Source: Psittacicella hinzii (lineage in GTDB: Bacteria; Pseudomonadota; Gammaproteobacteria; Enterobacterales; Psittacicellaceae). Taken from it: DNA of 36,755 nt. Location of the stretch: the NCBI RefSeq assembly GCF_003585935.1, contig NZ_NRJG01000068.1:1-36755 (forward strand), in the 5' to 3' direction. Shown here in pieces: positions 25,108-33,500 of this stretch (position 1 is the stretch's first letter; each line of letters opens with the position of its first letter). The notes under the pieces are model-generated. The model saw only the letters and a list, made by a program, of their open reading frames with translations, ran no database searches and was not told where the DNA came from. The position numbers and the translations under genes are program-made.

Positions 25108-27906
25108 TTAATCTGGAATTTGTTCTAGGTTTGCTAATAAAGCTTGAATAGCTTTAGGTGTAAGACCTATTTCCTTTAATAGGGCTTGAGGATTAGCAAC
25201 CGTAGTAAGTTCGTTTTTAATGGTTGCGGTATCTTTAAAGGCAGCATAAAGCTTATCGATACTTGCTTTGCCAATGCCTGGCATATTATCTAAGATATCT
25301 TTCCCTGTCACAAACTCTTGTTCACGTTTGGCAACACGTTTGCGGTTGGCATAGTTATGCGCCGCATCACGTAATTGCAGAATGTAATAAAGTTCACGAC
25401 TTTGTAGTGGGATATGAATTTCTTCTCCAGTTACCCCATCAATAAACTTCTCGGCATAGAGTTTACGATTTTCTTGTTTGGTAACCCCTATGGTTTTAAT
25501 TTGATAAAGGTACTCAAAACAAGTATAAGCATTAAGAATTAAATCTTTAAACTCTTTAACTGTAATATTAGCTGGAAGTTGAGCTAAGAAACTAAATTCG
25601 CGTCCATAGTGAGTCTTATTATCAAAAGCTAAATCACTAAAGCAACTAAATAATCCTTGTTCATAACTGTAAGTTTGCGTTACTTGCTGTTGTGCTTGTT
25701 GATAAACAAAATAATTTAAACTTAAAGCATAGTCTGGATTAGCTTGTGCTTTTTGGTTGAGATATAAACGCATGAGTAAGTCGATCGACGGTAATGCAGT
25801 CCCAGAATTTGCAAACTTACTTACGCACTGCACTAGATTTTGATATACAAAGCCTTGGGCAAGAAGCACAATCTGATTAGCCGCCAACCCACTAAAGAGT
25901 TGATAGTTCTTTTTAGCTAAATGGCTAAAAAGATTTTGCCCTTGTGTTACTAAGGTAGTATAAGTCTCAATTGCACGTAAACGATTAAGGATAGGGAGTA
26001 AAGATTTATTTGCCACATTGATTTGGTTTTGTCCTCCATCAATGAGTACTACCATCGGCATTAAACTAATATCAACTTCTGAATGATAACGTTTATATAC
26101 CGCTTGTTCCATGGCTGCATAGTCGTCTCCGCCAGTAATGCCCTCGATATTAAAGTGACGATAATCACTTACTACCAGTCCTTGATCATTAGCAGCAACG
26201 GCAGAACCTTTAGTGAACATCCCTCGATCATGACTAATATCAAAGCAATGCATTTTATTTAGCACCGCATTGTTTAATAAGAGATCAGACAGATGATACC
26301 AAGCTTTACTTTCAACCAATTTATTTGGTACATAGTTAAACTTAGTATAGTCAAGGAGAGAAGAACTTATATCTTCGAGAGAATCTGAAGTTGTCGCAAC
26401 TGTGTTAACTACTTTAGTTGTATTAGCATTAGCTGTATTAGCATTAGCTGTATTAGCATTAGCTGTATTAGCATCAGCTGAATTAGCATCAGCTGAATTA
26501 GCATTTTTCTTATTAGCAGCGTTAGCTGTATTATCTCTAGTAGGTAATACTTCTAAAGGTTCAGCACGCATGCCAGCCAGAGCTGTAGGCTTATTAGCTA
26601 GCGCTAAAGTATAGTTGTACTGTAAGTAGTTTTGTTCTAAATAGCTAAGATGAGGATAGAGGTTTTGTAAGCTTTGTCCAGCATCTAAACTATCTAGATC
26701 TAATTCTGCTTGTTCCGAATACTTAACTAACCATGGTTCTTGCGCATGCGCAAAAATCGGCGAAGCAAATAACTCGGGATCCATTTCTCGTAAAGCTGCA
26801 GGAATAGCATCATTCCAGTAAACCGCCGGATAACTTTTTTCCAGAGTAAAGTCACCATAGTATTCTTGCCCAGGTAAAGCTTGAGCAAAGATTTGACTAG
26901 CAGCTTTTTTTAGATTGCTTTGCATAGTCTTACTTAAGCCATGGTAAAAGCTTTCTACTTGTTGGATATTCTTTTGTCCACGAGTTAAAGCAATTTCTGC
27001 ATCGAGATCAGCAAAATCAGCAAAGGCTGCGTCTATATCTCCAGTAAATTCTTCGGTAAGCTCTCCGGTAAGTTTATTATTAATATCACCTTTAAACTCA
27101 CCTCTTAACTCACCTCCTAACTCACTTCTAAACTCACCTTTAAATTTATCTTTAAACTCACGAGCAACACCAGCAAATTTATCTTGCGTAGTTGGATTTA
27201 GATCACCAAACTCATCCTGCTCATCACTTTGCTCAAACTCATCATAGTCATCAGCATTCAGAGAATTATAGTCAACAATATCTTCTTCATCAAAGATATT
27301 AAAATCCCCAGCTCCAGCTTGATACTCAAGACTCGGATCAAAGAACTCTTCTTCTCCATCGATTGTCGAGTGCTGTGAATTATAAATTGAAGCATCAATC
27401 GAAGTATCTTTAGAAGCAATAGTAGCAGCCTCAACAGAAGCTTTAGCATAAGCACTAGCTTGATGGTTTTCTGCTTTAGAAGTTGCTGTTGCTAGCGGTT
27501 GTTGCTCTAGCGCATCAGTACCACCTTTAGAGTTGGAGCTAGGAGTTGCTGATGTTTCAAGATTAGGAGATAGTTCGACTGTGGAGTCGTTGGCTCTAGT
27601 TAGGAGTGCTTCAAGTTTACCTTTAGTTTGCGCCTCTTGTGCTTGGCGAGCTTTAAGTTTAGCTTCTTGTTGGTATAAGCTCACTTGCGCAAAGCCTTCT
27701 AAATCTCGTAAAACTTGTTCAAGTTTTTCTTGATCTATTTCTTTATCTTGGATTGACGCTAGTAATACTTGAGCTAGTAGTTTATCGTCTTGTCCAGGAA
27801 AGAATAGTTGAGGTAAGAGTAAATTAAATAAATCTATATCGGCAGCTATATACTGCGCTAAGTATTGTTTAGTCGCAGCTATAGCACGTTTTTCTTCGAG
27901 TTTCAT
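25108..27906 (-). CDS. uvrC: UvrC C-terminal half: RNase H-like 5'-incision nuclease and HhH domain, with a ~550-residue N-terminal extension
   Basis: In nucleotide excision repair the UvrC RNase H-like domain makes the 5' cut. Residues about 552-855 are this domain. The catalytic set of E. coli UvrC (D399, D438, D466, H538) is present as D556 (MHCFDISH), D595 (GGDDYAAM), D623 (LIDGG) and H850 (RDAAHNYA). The first three have spacing identical to E. coli; the fourth is shifted by about 155 inserted residues. A helix-hairpin-helix pair follows (ILDNMPGIGKASIDKLY onward). Residues 1-550 are new: a helical start, an acidic stretch, and short-period repeats (27086-27157 and 26414-26503). The start ATG has an AGGAG site overlapping the stop of the GIY-YIG gene upstream (8-bp gap), so the two are coexpressed. 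Confidence 0.92.
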   Translation of the reverse strand: MKLEEKRAIAATKQYLAQYIAADIDLFNLLLPQLFFPGQDDKLLAQVLLASIQDKEIDQEKLEQVLRDLEGFAQVSLYQQEAKLKARQAQEAQTKGKLEALLTRANDSTVELSPNLETSATPSSNSKGGTDALEQQPLATATSKAENHQASAYAKASVEAATIASKDTSIDASIYNSQHSTIDGEEEFFDPSLEYQAGAGDFNIFDEEDIVDYNSLNADDYDEFEQSDEQDEFGDLNPTTQDKFAGVAREFKDKFKGEFRSELGGELRGEFKGDINNKLTGELTEEFTGDIDAAFADFADLDAEIALTRGQKNIQQVESFYHGLSKTMQSNLKKAASQIFAQALPGQEYYGDFTLEKSYPAVYWNDAIPAALREMDPELFASPIFAHAQEPWLVKYSEQAELDLDSLDAGQSLQNLYPHLSYLEQNYLQYNYTLALANKPTALAGMRAEPLEVLPTRDNTANAANKKNANSADANSADANTANANTANANTANANTTKVVNTVATTSDSLEDISSSLLDYTKFNYVPNKLVESKAWYHLSDLLLNNAVLNKMHCFDISHDRGMFTKGSAVAANDQGLVVSDYRHFNIEGITGGDDYAAMEQAVYKRYHSEVDISLMPMVVLIDGGQNQINVANKSLLPILNRLRAIETYTTLVTQGQNLFSHLAKKNYQLFSGLAANQIVLLAQGFVYQNLVQCVSKFANSGTALPSIDLLMRLYLNQKAQANPDYALSLNYFVYQQAQQQVTQTYSYEQGLFSCFSDLAFDNKTHYGREFSFLAQLPANITVKEFKDLILNAYTCFEYLYQIKTIGVTKQENRKLYAEKFIDGVTGEEIHIPLQSRELYYILQLRDAAHNYANRKRVAKREQEFVTGKDILDNMPGIGKASIDKLYAAFKDTATIKNELTTVANPQALLKEIGLTPKAIQALLANLEQIPD
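26414..26503 (-). repeat. 15-bp coding tandem repeat, 6 copies, in uvrC
   Basis: Units TTAGCTGTATTAGCA start every 15 bp at 26414, 26429, 26444, 26459, 26474 and 26489. They encode a five-residue repeat of the type NTANA/NSADA in the extension of the RNase H half. Four copies are nearly identical, suggesting recent expansion. Confidence 0.9.
27086..27157 (-). repeat. 12-bp coding tandem repeat, 6 copies, in uvrC
   Basis: Units TCACCTTTAAAC-like, starting every 12 bp from 27086, encode a tetrapeptide repeat (EFKG, ELRG, ELGG, EFRS, KFKD) in the same extension. Confidence 0.85.
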
Positions 27907-27914
27907 AACAGCTC

Positions 27915-29219
27915 CTAAGCAACTTTTTTCGGTTTATCGGCAGTACGTTTAAGTAAAAGATTCATGCGTTGCGCTACGGCATTTTCAGCATTATAAGTCG
28001 CTAAACGTTGCAGATCTTTATGTGGACACTTAGCTCCAAGACGTACGTTATAACCAAAGATCTCTGAAATTTTTACCGATAGTTCTTTGGCTTGTTCTGG
28101 CGTAAAACCTGAATCAATAACAATAATTTTACGTGGACGATGGTTCAAGAGTTCTTTATTAGTTGGTAAGTACTTCTCATTACGCGTTTGTTGGTAATAA
28201 GGGATTAAGAAACTATTGTAGAGTTCACTATTTGAGAGTGAAGTCATTTTCTTACGTCCAAGAGTAAGATTCTTACTCTCTGTACTGTCGGTTAGGAGCA
28301 TGTTACGAATATCAATCACTAACCCATGACATACTTCAATAATCGTCATGCATGCCATATGTTCAGTTCTTGTTAGTTGTACTAACTCAAAACTATCTTT
28401 CAGGTCAAGCGAATCTAAAATAGATCTTGTCCCTATATAGGCTTTGGTAGCAGGCATTTGCTCGGCTACTTGCTTAAAGAGAGTTTTTCCAGCTGCTCCG
28501 CGGTTTAAGAAGATTTGTTTAATCGGTTGCCAATAAGCTTGATAATCTAGAGGCTTAGTAAAGACGCAGTGCCCTTTACATAAACCAAAATCATACTTAT
28601 CGCACGGATGTCCGTGGCGTTGGTGGCGTTTAAAGATTGTTGGAGTACAACTTGGAATCTTAAAGACGCTTTGGAACTCATGAATAATTTTTTCCCAAGC
28701 GCGTGTACCGGTAAACGGACCAATAAAGTCGATTTCTTTTTTTAGATAGCGCGATAAATGCAAAATATCTCGACGATAAGCTCCCATAGCATAGATGCTT
28801 TGATAAGGCTCATCTGGAGTTAGGTAGAGATATTTGGTATTTTCTGGAGAAGTTTTATTGTAATAAGGTAGATAGAATTTTTGATAAACGTTATATTCAA
28901 GTTCATGCGCTTCATGATCAGCAAAAACAAAAATCGTTTGCATACGCGCAATTTCTTGTTCCATTTCTGGACGATGGCTATGTCCGTCAAAATAAATTTT
29001 AAAGCGTTTAGGAAGTTGTTTTGCCTTACCGACGTAAATTACGCGGTTTTGGCGATTAAGCATACGGTAAACACCACAAACTGGTGGCGTAGCTTTACAG
29101 AACTCTTCGGCATTAAAAGGTATATCTTGGTTCATTAACCAACGAATTTGGTGTTGTTGATTTGTAATGTCAACTAAGGTTAAAGTAGCCATAAGAGAGA
29201 AAAAAGAAAACGTAGTCAT
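27915..29219 (-). CDS. uvrC: UvrC N-terminal half: GIY-YIG 3'-incision nuclease with Fe-S cysteines and linker
   Basis: The GIY-YIG domain makes the 3' cut in nucleotide excision repair. Here it is a separate 434-residue protein. Seen: CGVYRMLNRQNRVIYVGKAK (Tyr51, Tyr62), Arg72 in LPKRFKIYF, Glu108 in HELEYN and Asn121, the family's active-site set. Four cysteines C191, C206, C214 and C218 match the E. coli C154/C166/C174/C178 cluster ligands. The UVR (UvrB-binding) helix region is poorly conserved. The end (KIIVIDSGFTPEQAKEL, then LATYNAENAVAQRM) matches E. coli UvrC up to about residue 340, just before the RNase H fold. The first nine codons overlap a terminator-like hairpin, so the true start may be Met10 (29192) or Met29 (29135); Met29 fits the E. 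coli N-terminus best. Confidence 0.92.
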   Translation of the reverse strand: MTTFSFFSLMATLTLVDITNQQHQIRWLMNQDIPFNAEEFCKATPPVCGVYRMLNRQNRVIYVGKAKQLPKRFKIYFDGHSHRPEMEQEIARMQTIFVFADHEAHELEYNVYQKFYLPYYNKTSPENTKYLYLTPDEPYQSIYAMGAYRRDILHLSRYLKKEIDFIGPFTGTRAWEKIIHEFQSVFKIPSCTPTIFKRHQRHGHPCDKYDFGLCKGHCVFTKPLDYQAYWQPIKQIFLNRGAAGKTLFKQVAEQMPATKAYIGTRSILDSLDLKDSFELVQLTRTEHMACMTIIEVCHGLVIDIRNMLLTDSTESKNLTLGRKKMTSLSNSELYNSFLIPYYQQTRNEKYLPTNKELLNHRPRKIIVIDSGFTPEQAKELSVKISEIFGYNVRLGAKCPHKDLQRLATYNAENAVAQRMNLLLKRTADKPKKVA

Positions 29220-29235
29220 ACTCTGACTACGTTGA
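29205..29235 (-). terminator. intrinsic terminator (probably of lpxB) overlapping the predicted uvrC start
   Basis: On the minus strand AACGTAGTCA/TGACTACGTT (10 bp) around a GAGTA loop is followed by TTTCTTTTTT. It lies 230 bp past the lpxB stop and covers the first ATG of uvrC. Confidence 0.7.
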
Positions 29236-29467
29236 ATGAAAAAGAAAATAAATTTGCAGTTATGCTTAGAAGTATGAAAAATAATCTGCTAGCATATTGT
29301 ACCAAAGATCACCTACTTGTGCTTAGACGTTTGGTAGTCAAGCTTAACGGTTTTGAGTTAATTCTGCTAACTAAGCATGGTTGTATGATAACCATAATTA
29401 ATACTTATAGCTATAGTTAAGGTATCTTTAGTAACTTCTATACTTTAAGATGAACACTTGTGGGGTG

Positions 29468-31507
29468 TTACTTTCTAGAATATTTCTCAGCTGTAGGAGT
29501 AAAAGCTTGAGCTAACACTTCTAAACAAGCTTGCGCAGCTAAGACGTCAGAATCTTGTTGGAGCTTAATGTGCTCGTAGAAATAGATTTGACGAATTGCT
29601 AGATTATAGTTAACGTCAAGTAAAGTTTGTATTTGGCTTACGAGGTTTTCAGGATTAAGGTCATCTTGAATTAACTCTTTAGCCATTTCTTTACCCATTA
29701 CTACATTAGCTAGAGCTACATATGGAGTTCTGATTAATTGTTTAGCCAGAATAAAGTTAAACGTGCTTAGCTTATAACCTACGACCATTGGCGTATGACA
29801 TAGCAGCGTATCTAAAGTAGCAGTACCAGAACTCACTAAAGCAAAAACAGCTGTTTGTAATACTTGATGCGCATGTTTAGATACGAGAGTTACATGTAAA
29901 TCATCGTAATTAGCTAAGGCTTGTTTAATAGGTTCTAAGAGTTTATCTTTAGCAACTGGTACTACTAATTCTACGTTTGCTGGTAATACTTGTTGACGTA
30001 TAGCCTCACGGACTCCGTCTAAGTAGCTAGTAAAGATTAACTTAATCTCTGAATCACGTGAACCTGGAAGCACAGCAATACGAATAGGTTTAGTTGTGGA
30101 TTTAGAGGTAGCTTTACCATTAGCATCCAGATTAGAGCTCGCATTACGTTCAGCACTATAGCTATCGTGAGTTGTATAAAGTACGCCAACTTCTTGTAAT
30201 TGGGCGCGTGCTTTTTGGGCTGAAGGTAATTGATTTACAAACTCTTGTAAACGTTGTGCATTAAGGATAAAGTTGTTCTTAACTCTACCATTGAGATTGT
30301 GATTGTCTGAACTCTCGTTAGCGTTTAAACATGTGTTAGATGCTCTTTGACTGTTACTTGCAGTATTGTCTGAATTAGTAGAGCTTGAGCTAGCAGTTGA
30401 ATTTACTACAGAGTTAGAGCTTTGAGAGTTGGTTTTGGCTTGTAACTGAGCGACTTGTTCAGCTGATAAAGTTAAAAAGTACTTCCCATTAACACCTAAT
30501 TGTAAATTTTCACGATTAACACTAATACTTTGTCCTTGTAGCGTGAGCATGATGTTATTCGGATCGTTAGTTTTACTTGTAGCTGTTGCAGCATCGATTG
30601 TGGTAGCAGCTTGCGCTAGTTCAGGTTGGTTTAAGGTTGCATCTTTGTCTTGTTTAAGTTTACTAAATGGGTGCTCAAAAATATGCGCAGGAACTTCCTC
30701 ATCAAAATCCGGAGTACTTACCATGCCACTTAGAATATCTTGGTATTCGCGGTGTTGGCGTTGCAGGATTTGTTGATAGGTTTCTTCTTCGGCTGTATTA
30801 GCTTCCATTAAGCGACGTGCTTGTGATACCCAGACTTTACCATCGTTTAGTTGGTAAAAACGTTGTTGGGCATAATTCGTCATTAGAGTTTGATACACTT
30901 GCGCATCCAAAGTAAGAGTATAACCTAGTTGGTTAGCTAAGCGATGTCCAACAAAAACCGCTGGATGTTCTTTTTGTGCATAGAACTCTTGCTCAAAAGG
31001 TAAAAGACAAAGTACTAAGTCAGTAGCTTTTTTAATGTTCTCAATACGTCCTTGTCTCCATGCCCAAACTGTAGGACTCACATAGTGCACTGTTTTAATT
31101 CCTAATTCACGTTTAGCATAAGCTTCGATACGTAAATTAAAATCCGGATTATCAATACCAATGTAAAGTTGAGCTTGAGATTCTTTTACCAGTTTTTTGG
31201 TTTGAGAAATGATTTTACTTATTTTGGGTAAGGCTTTGAGAACATCAAAAACCCCAAAATAAGAGAGATCAGTAATATCGTACCAAGTAGTAACTCCTAA
31301 GGAATGCATATTATCACCTCCAATACCCACAAACTTTAAGTCTGGACGTAGGTTTAGCATTTGTTGCACTAAGCCTGCACCTAATTGGTCTCCACTCACT
31401 TCACCAGCAACTATGGCTACAGTAGTGTTTTGTGGGATTTGGGCTAAAAGTTGCGTAAAATCTGTATTTTGCGAGGTAAGTTTAGAACTTACATTATTCA
31501 TAGTCAT
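29468..31507 (-). CDS. lpxB: lipid-A-disaccharide synthase with a ~275-residue low-complexity insertion
   Basis: Joins UDP-2,3-diacylglucosamine and lipid X to make the lipid A disaccharide, peripherally on the inner membrane (GT-B fold, family GT19). It has 679 residues where E. coli LpxB has 382. Residues about 29-200 form the N-lobe: VAIVAGEVSGDQLGAGL, YIGIDNPDFN (catalytic-type Asp), HYVSPTVWAWR, LLPFEQEFY and FVGHRLANQ. Residues about 475-670 form the C-lobe: IAVLPGSRDSEIKL, LVSSGTATLDTLL and MVVGYKLSTFNFILAK. The insertion (about 201-474, DNA 30086-30907) sits exactly between the lobes. It starts helical and charged, then becomes Ser/Asn/Thr-rich. It stands alone, not with lpxA or lpxD. 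Confidence 0.94.
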   Translation of the reverse strand: MTMNNVSSKLTSQNTDFTQLLAQIPQNTTVAIVAGEVSGDQLGAGLVQQMLNLRPDLKFVGIGGDNMHSLGVTTWYDITDLSYFGVFDVLKALPKISKIISQTKKLVKESQAQLYIGIDNPDFNLRIEAYAKRELGIKTVHYVSPTVWAWRQGRIENIKKATDLVLCLLPFEQEFYAQKEHPAVFVGHRLANQLGYTLTLDAQVYQTLMTNYAQQRFYQLNDGKVWVSQARRLMEANTAEEETYQQILQRQHREYQDILSGMVSTPDFDEEVPAHIFEHPFSKLKQDKDATLNQPELAQAATTIDAATATSKTNDPNNIMLTLQGQSISVNRENLQLGVNGKYFLTLSAEQVAQLQAKTNSQSSNSVVNSTASSSSTNSDNTASNSQRASNTCLNANESSDNHNLNGRVKNNFILNAQRLQEFVNQLPSAQKARAQLQEVGVLYTTHDSYSAERNASSNLDANGKATSKSTTKPIRIAVLPGSRDSEIKLIFTSYLDGVREAIRQQVLPANVELVVPVAKDKLLEPIKQALANYDDLHVTLVSKHAHQVLQTAVFALVSSGTATLDTLLCHTPMVVGYKLSTFNFILAKQLIRTPYVALANVVMGKEMAKELIQDDLNPENLVSQIQTLLDVNYNLAIRQIYFYEHIKLQQDSDVLAAQACLEVLAQAFTPTAEKYSRK

Positions 31508-31940
31508 AATTAATTCCTTATGGCTATATGCTAGGGGAAAAGTATTTAGAGAAATGACTAGTTTTAAGGATTTCTCTCTTTATATTATAGCGGTAAATTA
31601 CTAAAATCCACGAAATACTAATGCCTGACGTAGCAGTTTTGAGCATTTTTAAGTGAGAGTTTATAGATGGTAGGTAGACTTATACATAAAAGCTCGTAAA
31701 TTTCTCCAAACTCGTAAATTTTTACGTTAAAATAAGCAACGCTTGGTAAATTTTTCCAAGCATTTACAAGATTTAGACTACTTAGACTTTACCCCTAATA
31801 CATAAAAGGTAGCTGTTATTTAGATACAAATATCTAGTACAACTTTTTACACTAGTGAAACTTTTTATGAAAAGTCTAAGCTCTTCTGGTTATTCTGGCA
31901 TGCTTTACTTGTTTAAAGTAATGTCACAACATTAAGGAAA
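31508..31940. other. intergenic region between divergent lpxB and pdxY
   Basis: No gene. CTCGTAAATTTCTCCAAA is repeated in part at 31693 and 31711. GCTTGG/CCAAGC (31741-31761) forms a small hairpin, and CGTAAATTTTTACG (31713-31726) is a palindrome. These could be operators for either gene. Confidence 0.35.
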
Positions 31941-31946
31941 ATGCTA

Positions 31947-32852
31947 ATGAAAAACGTCTTAGCAATTCAATCACACGTAGTGTATGGTTATGCAGGTAAT
32001 AAAGCTGCAACTTTACCTATGCAATTATGTGGTGTAGATGTATGGCCATTAAATACCGTACAATTCTCAACTTCAACTCGTTACCCTAAATTTGCAGGTC
32101 CAGTTACCACTAACGAAGACTTAGTGAAAATCGTTCAAACTCTTGCAGATCCGCAAGTAGATTTACTTAAACGTGTTGATGCGGTTCTATCTGGTTATTT
32201 AGGTTCGGCCGAACAAGTAGACGCAATTCTTGAAATTGTTGATACAGTTCGCGAACAAAACCCAGATGCCGTATATTTACTTGATCCGGTAATGGGAAAA
32301 GCTGGTAAAGGTTGTATCGTTGCACCTGGAGTAGCTGAAGCTATTCGTTCTAAAGCTGTATCACGCGCGAATATCACTTGCCCGAACTTAGAAGAGTTAC
32401 AAATTCTTCACGGTTCAGAGTTAAAAACCTTTGCGGATGCAGTTAATGCAACGATTGAATTAGCCAAACGTGGACCAACGATTGTAATGGTAAAACACTT
32501 ACATCGTTGTGCTCGTCAAGAGGGTGAGTTTGAAAGCTTACTTTATGATCATAATACTGGTAAACTTTATCACTTAACTCGTCCATTAGTAGACTTACCT
32601 CGTGATCCAGTAGGTGCAGGTGATATGTTAACAGGTATTCTTTTAGCTTGCTTATTAACAGGTAGCTCTGCTTTAGAAGCTTTTGAGCACTGTCAAAATG
32701 CGGTATATAAAGTAGTACTTAAAGCAAAAGAAATGGGTGAGTTAGAATTACAACCAGTAGCTGTACGTCGTGAGATTATGGATCCACCATTAGACTACCG
32801 TGCTGTAGAGCTAAATCCCCAAGACTTTGTTGCTAAACACAAAGCTCTATAA
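31947..32852 (+). CDS. pdxY: pyridoxal kinase
   Basis: Phosphorylates pyridoxal to pyridoxal 5'-phosphate in vitamin B6 salvage. It has 301 residues from the second ATG (E. coli PdxY 287). I prefer this start over the ATG at 31941 because the AAGGA ribosome site is only 2 bp from the first but 8 bp from the second, and MKNVLAIQSHVVYG matches E. coli. Family motifs are WPLNTVQFSTST, AVLSGYLGSAEQ, LLDPVMG, GCIVAPGVAEA, TCPNLEELQIL, VKHL, and the anion-hole DPVGAGDMLTGILL with the catalytic Asp. It ends at a strong hairpin and is a single gene. Confidence 0.95.
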   Translation: MKNVLAIQSHVVYGYAGNKAATLPMQLCGVDVWPLNTVQFSTSTRYPKFAGPVTTNEDLVKIVQTLADPQVDLLKRVDAVLSGYLGSAEQVDAILEIVDTVREQNPDAVYLLDPVMGKAGKGCIVAPGVAEAIRSKAVSRANITCPNLEELQILHGSELKTFADAVNATIELAKRGPTIVMVKHLHRCARQEGEFESLLYDHNTGKLYHLTRPLVDLPRDPVGAGDMLTGILLACLLTGSSALEAFEHCQNAVYKVVLKAKEMGELELQPVAVRREIMDPPLDYRAVELNPQDFVAKHKAL

Positions 32853-32884
32853 TTAATTAGTAAAATAGCTAAAATTTTTGTTTT

Positions 32885-32923
32885 ATAAGTCCCGACATGC
32901 TGGTTACAGCAGTCGGGACTTAT
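32885..32923 (+). terminator. hairpin terminator of pdxY
   Basis: ATAAGTCCCGAC/GTCGGGACTTAT, 12 bp, with an inner TGCTG/CAGCA helix. There is no long T run, so it may need Rho or act as an mRNA 3' protector. Confidence 0.7.
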
Positions 32924-33500
32924 GCATTCTATCTTAAATTCCCGAATTTTTATACCATACTGTAATCAACTAACTAAAGCAATCAGGTCTTTTTTATAAA
33001 GCAACCTTAAAAAATACCTGAATATCTCTTATTTTTATTTAGTTGAGCTTCTATTCATTTTTAATCAGTTATTAATTTCTGTAAGGTACTTTTGTTAAAT
33101 TCTATTTACTGACAATTGTACCTTACAAAATTGGATATAAAAAGAAATTTTGTATTAATATTCACAGTGCAAACATCATCTATTTATTAAGTGGTGGTAT
33201 AAAAAAAGCGGGAATTTAAGTTCTATGGGGTAAGTTGTATCATTTTGGGGGTGCAGCTCGTGAAAGTGTAATTAAAATCTTAACCTTTATTTAATTTAGG
33301 TACAGCTAAGTAATAAATGTTAATCGGACATACTAAGTTAGGACAACTTTTCCTTGCTTTTGTAGTTAACTGTTCCATAGTGCGTCATTTAGATACTAAA
33401 ATTGTGGCTTTTTTAGCTTAGATTTTTGAAGCATGCTAAAATATGAGCCAACGAAAAAACAAAAGATTAGATCGTCAGTTGCTTATCTTTGTGTAACTCT
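32924..33500. other. gene-free AT-rich spacer
   Basis: No convincing gene. A 10-bp perfect inverted repeat, TGTAAGGTAC/GTACCTTACA (33080-33127), encloses 28 nt and could be an operator or leader hairpin. The promoter of the next gene is not placed. Confidence 0.4.

Noticed and set aside
25108..29219. uvrC split as simple pseudogenisation
   Set aside because: Both halves are long and open, keep their catalytic residues, and the second has its own ribosome site and start. A homopolymer sequencing error remains possible and is stated in the finding.
29232..29420. 62-codon plus-strand ORF between uvrC and lpxB
   Set aside because: No ribosome site; it starts inside the terminator hairpin and shows no protein-like conservation signal.
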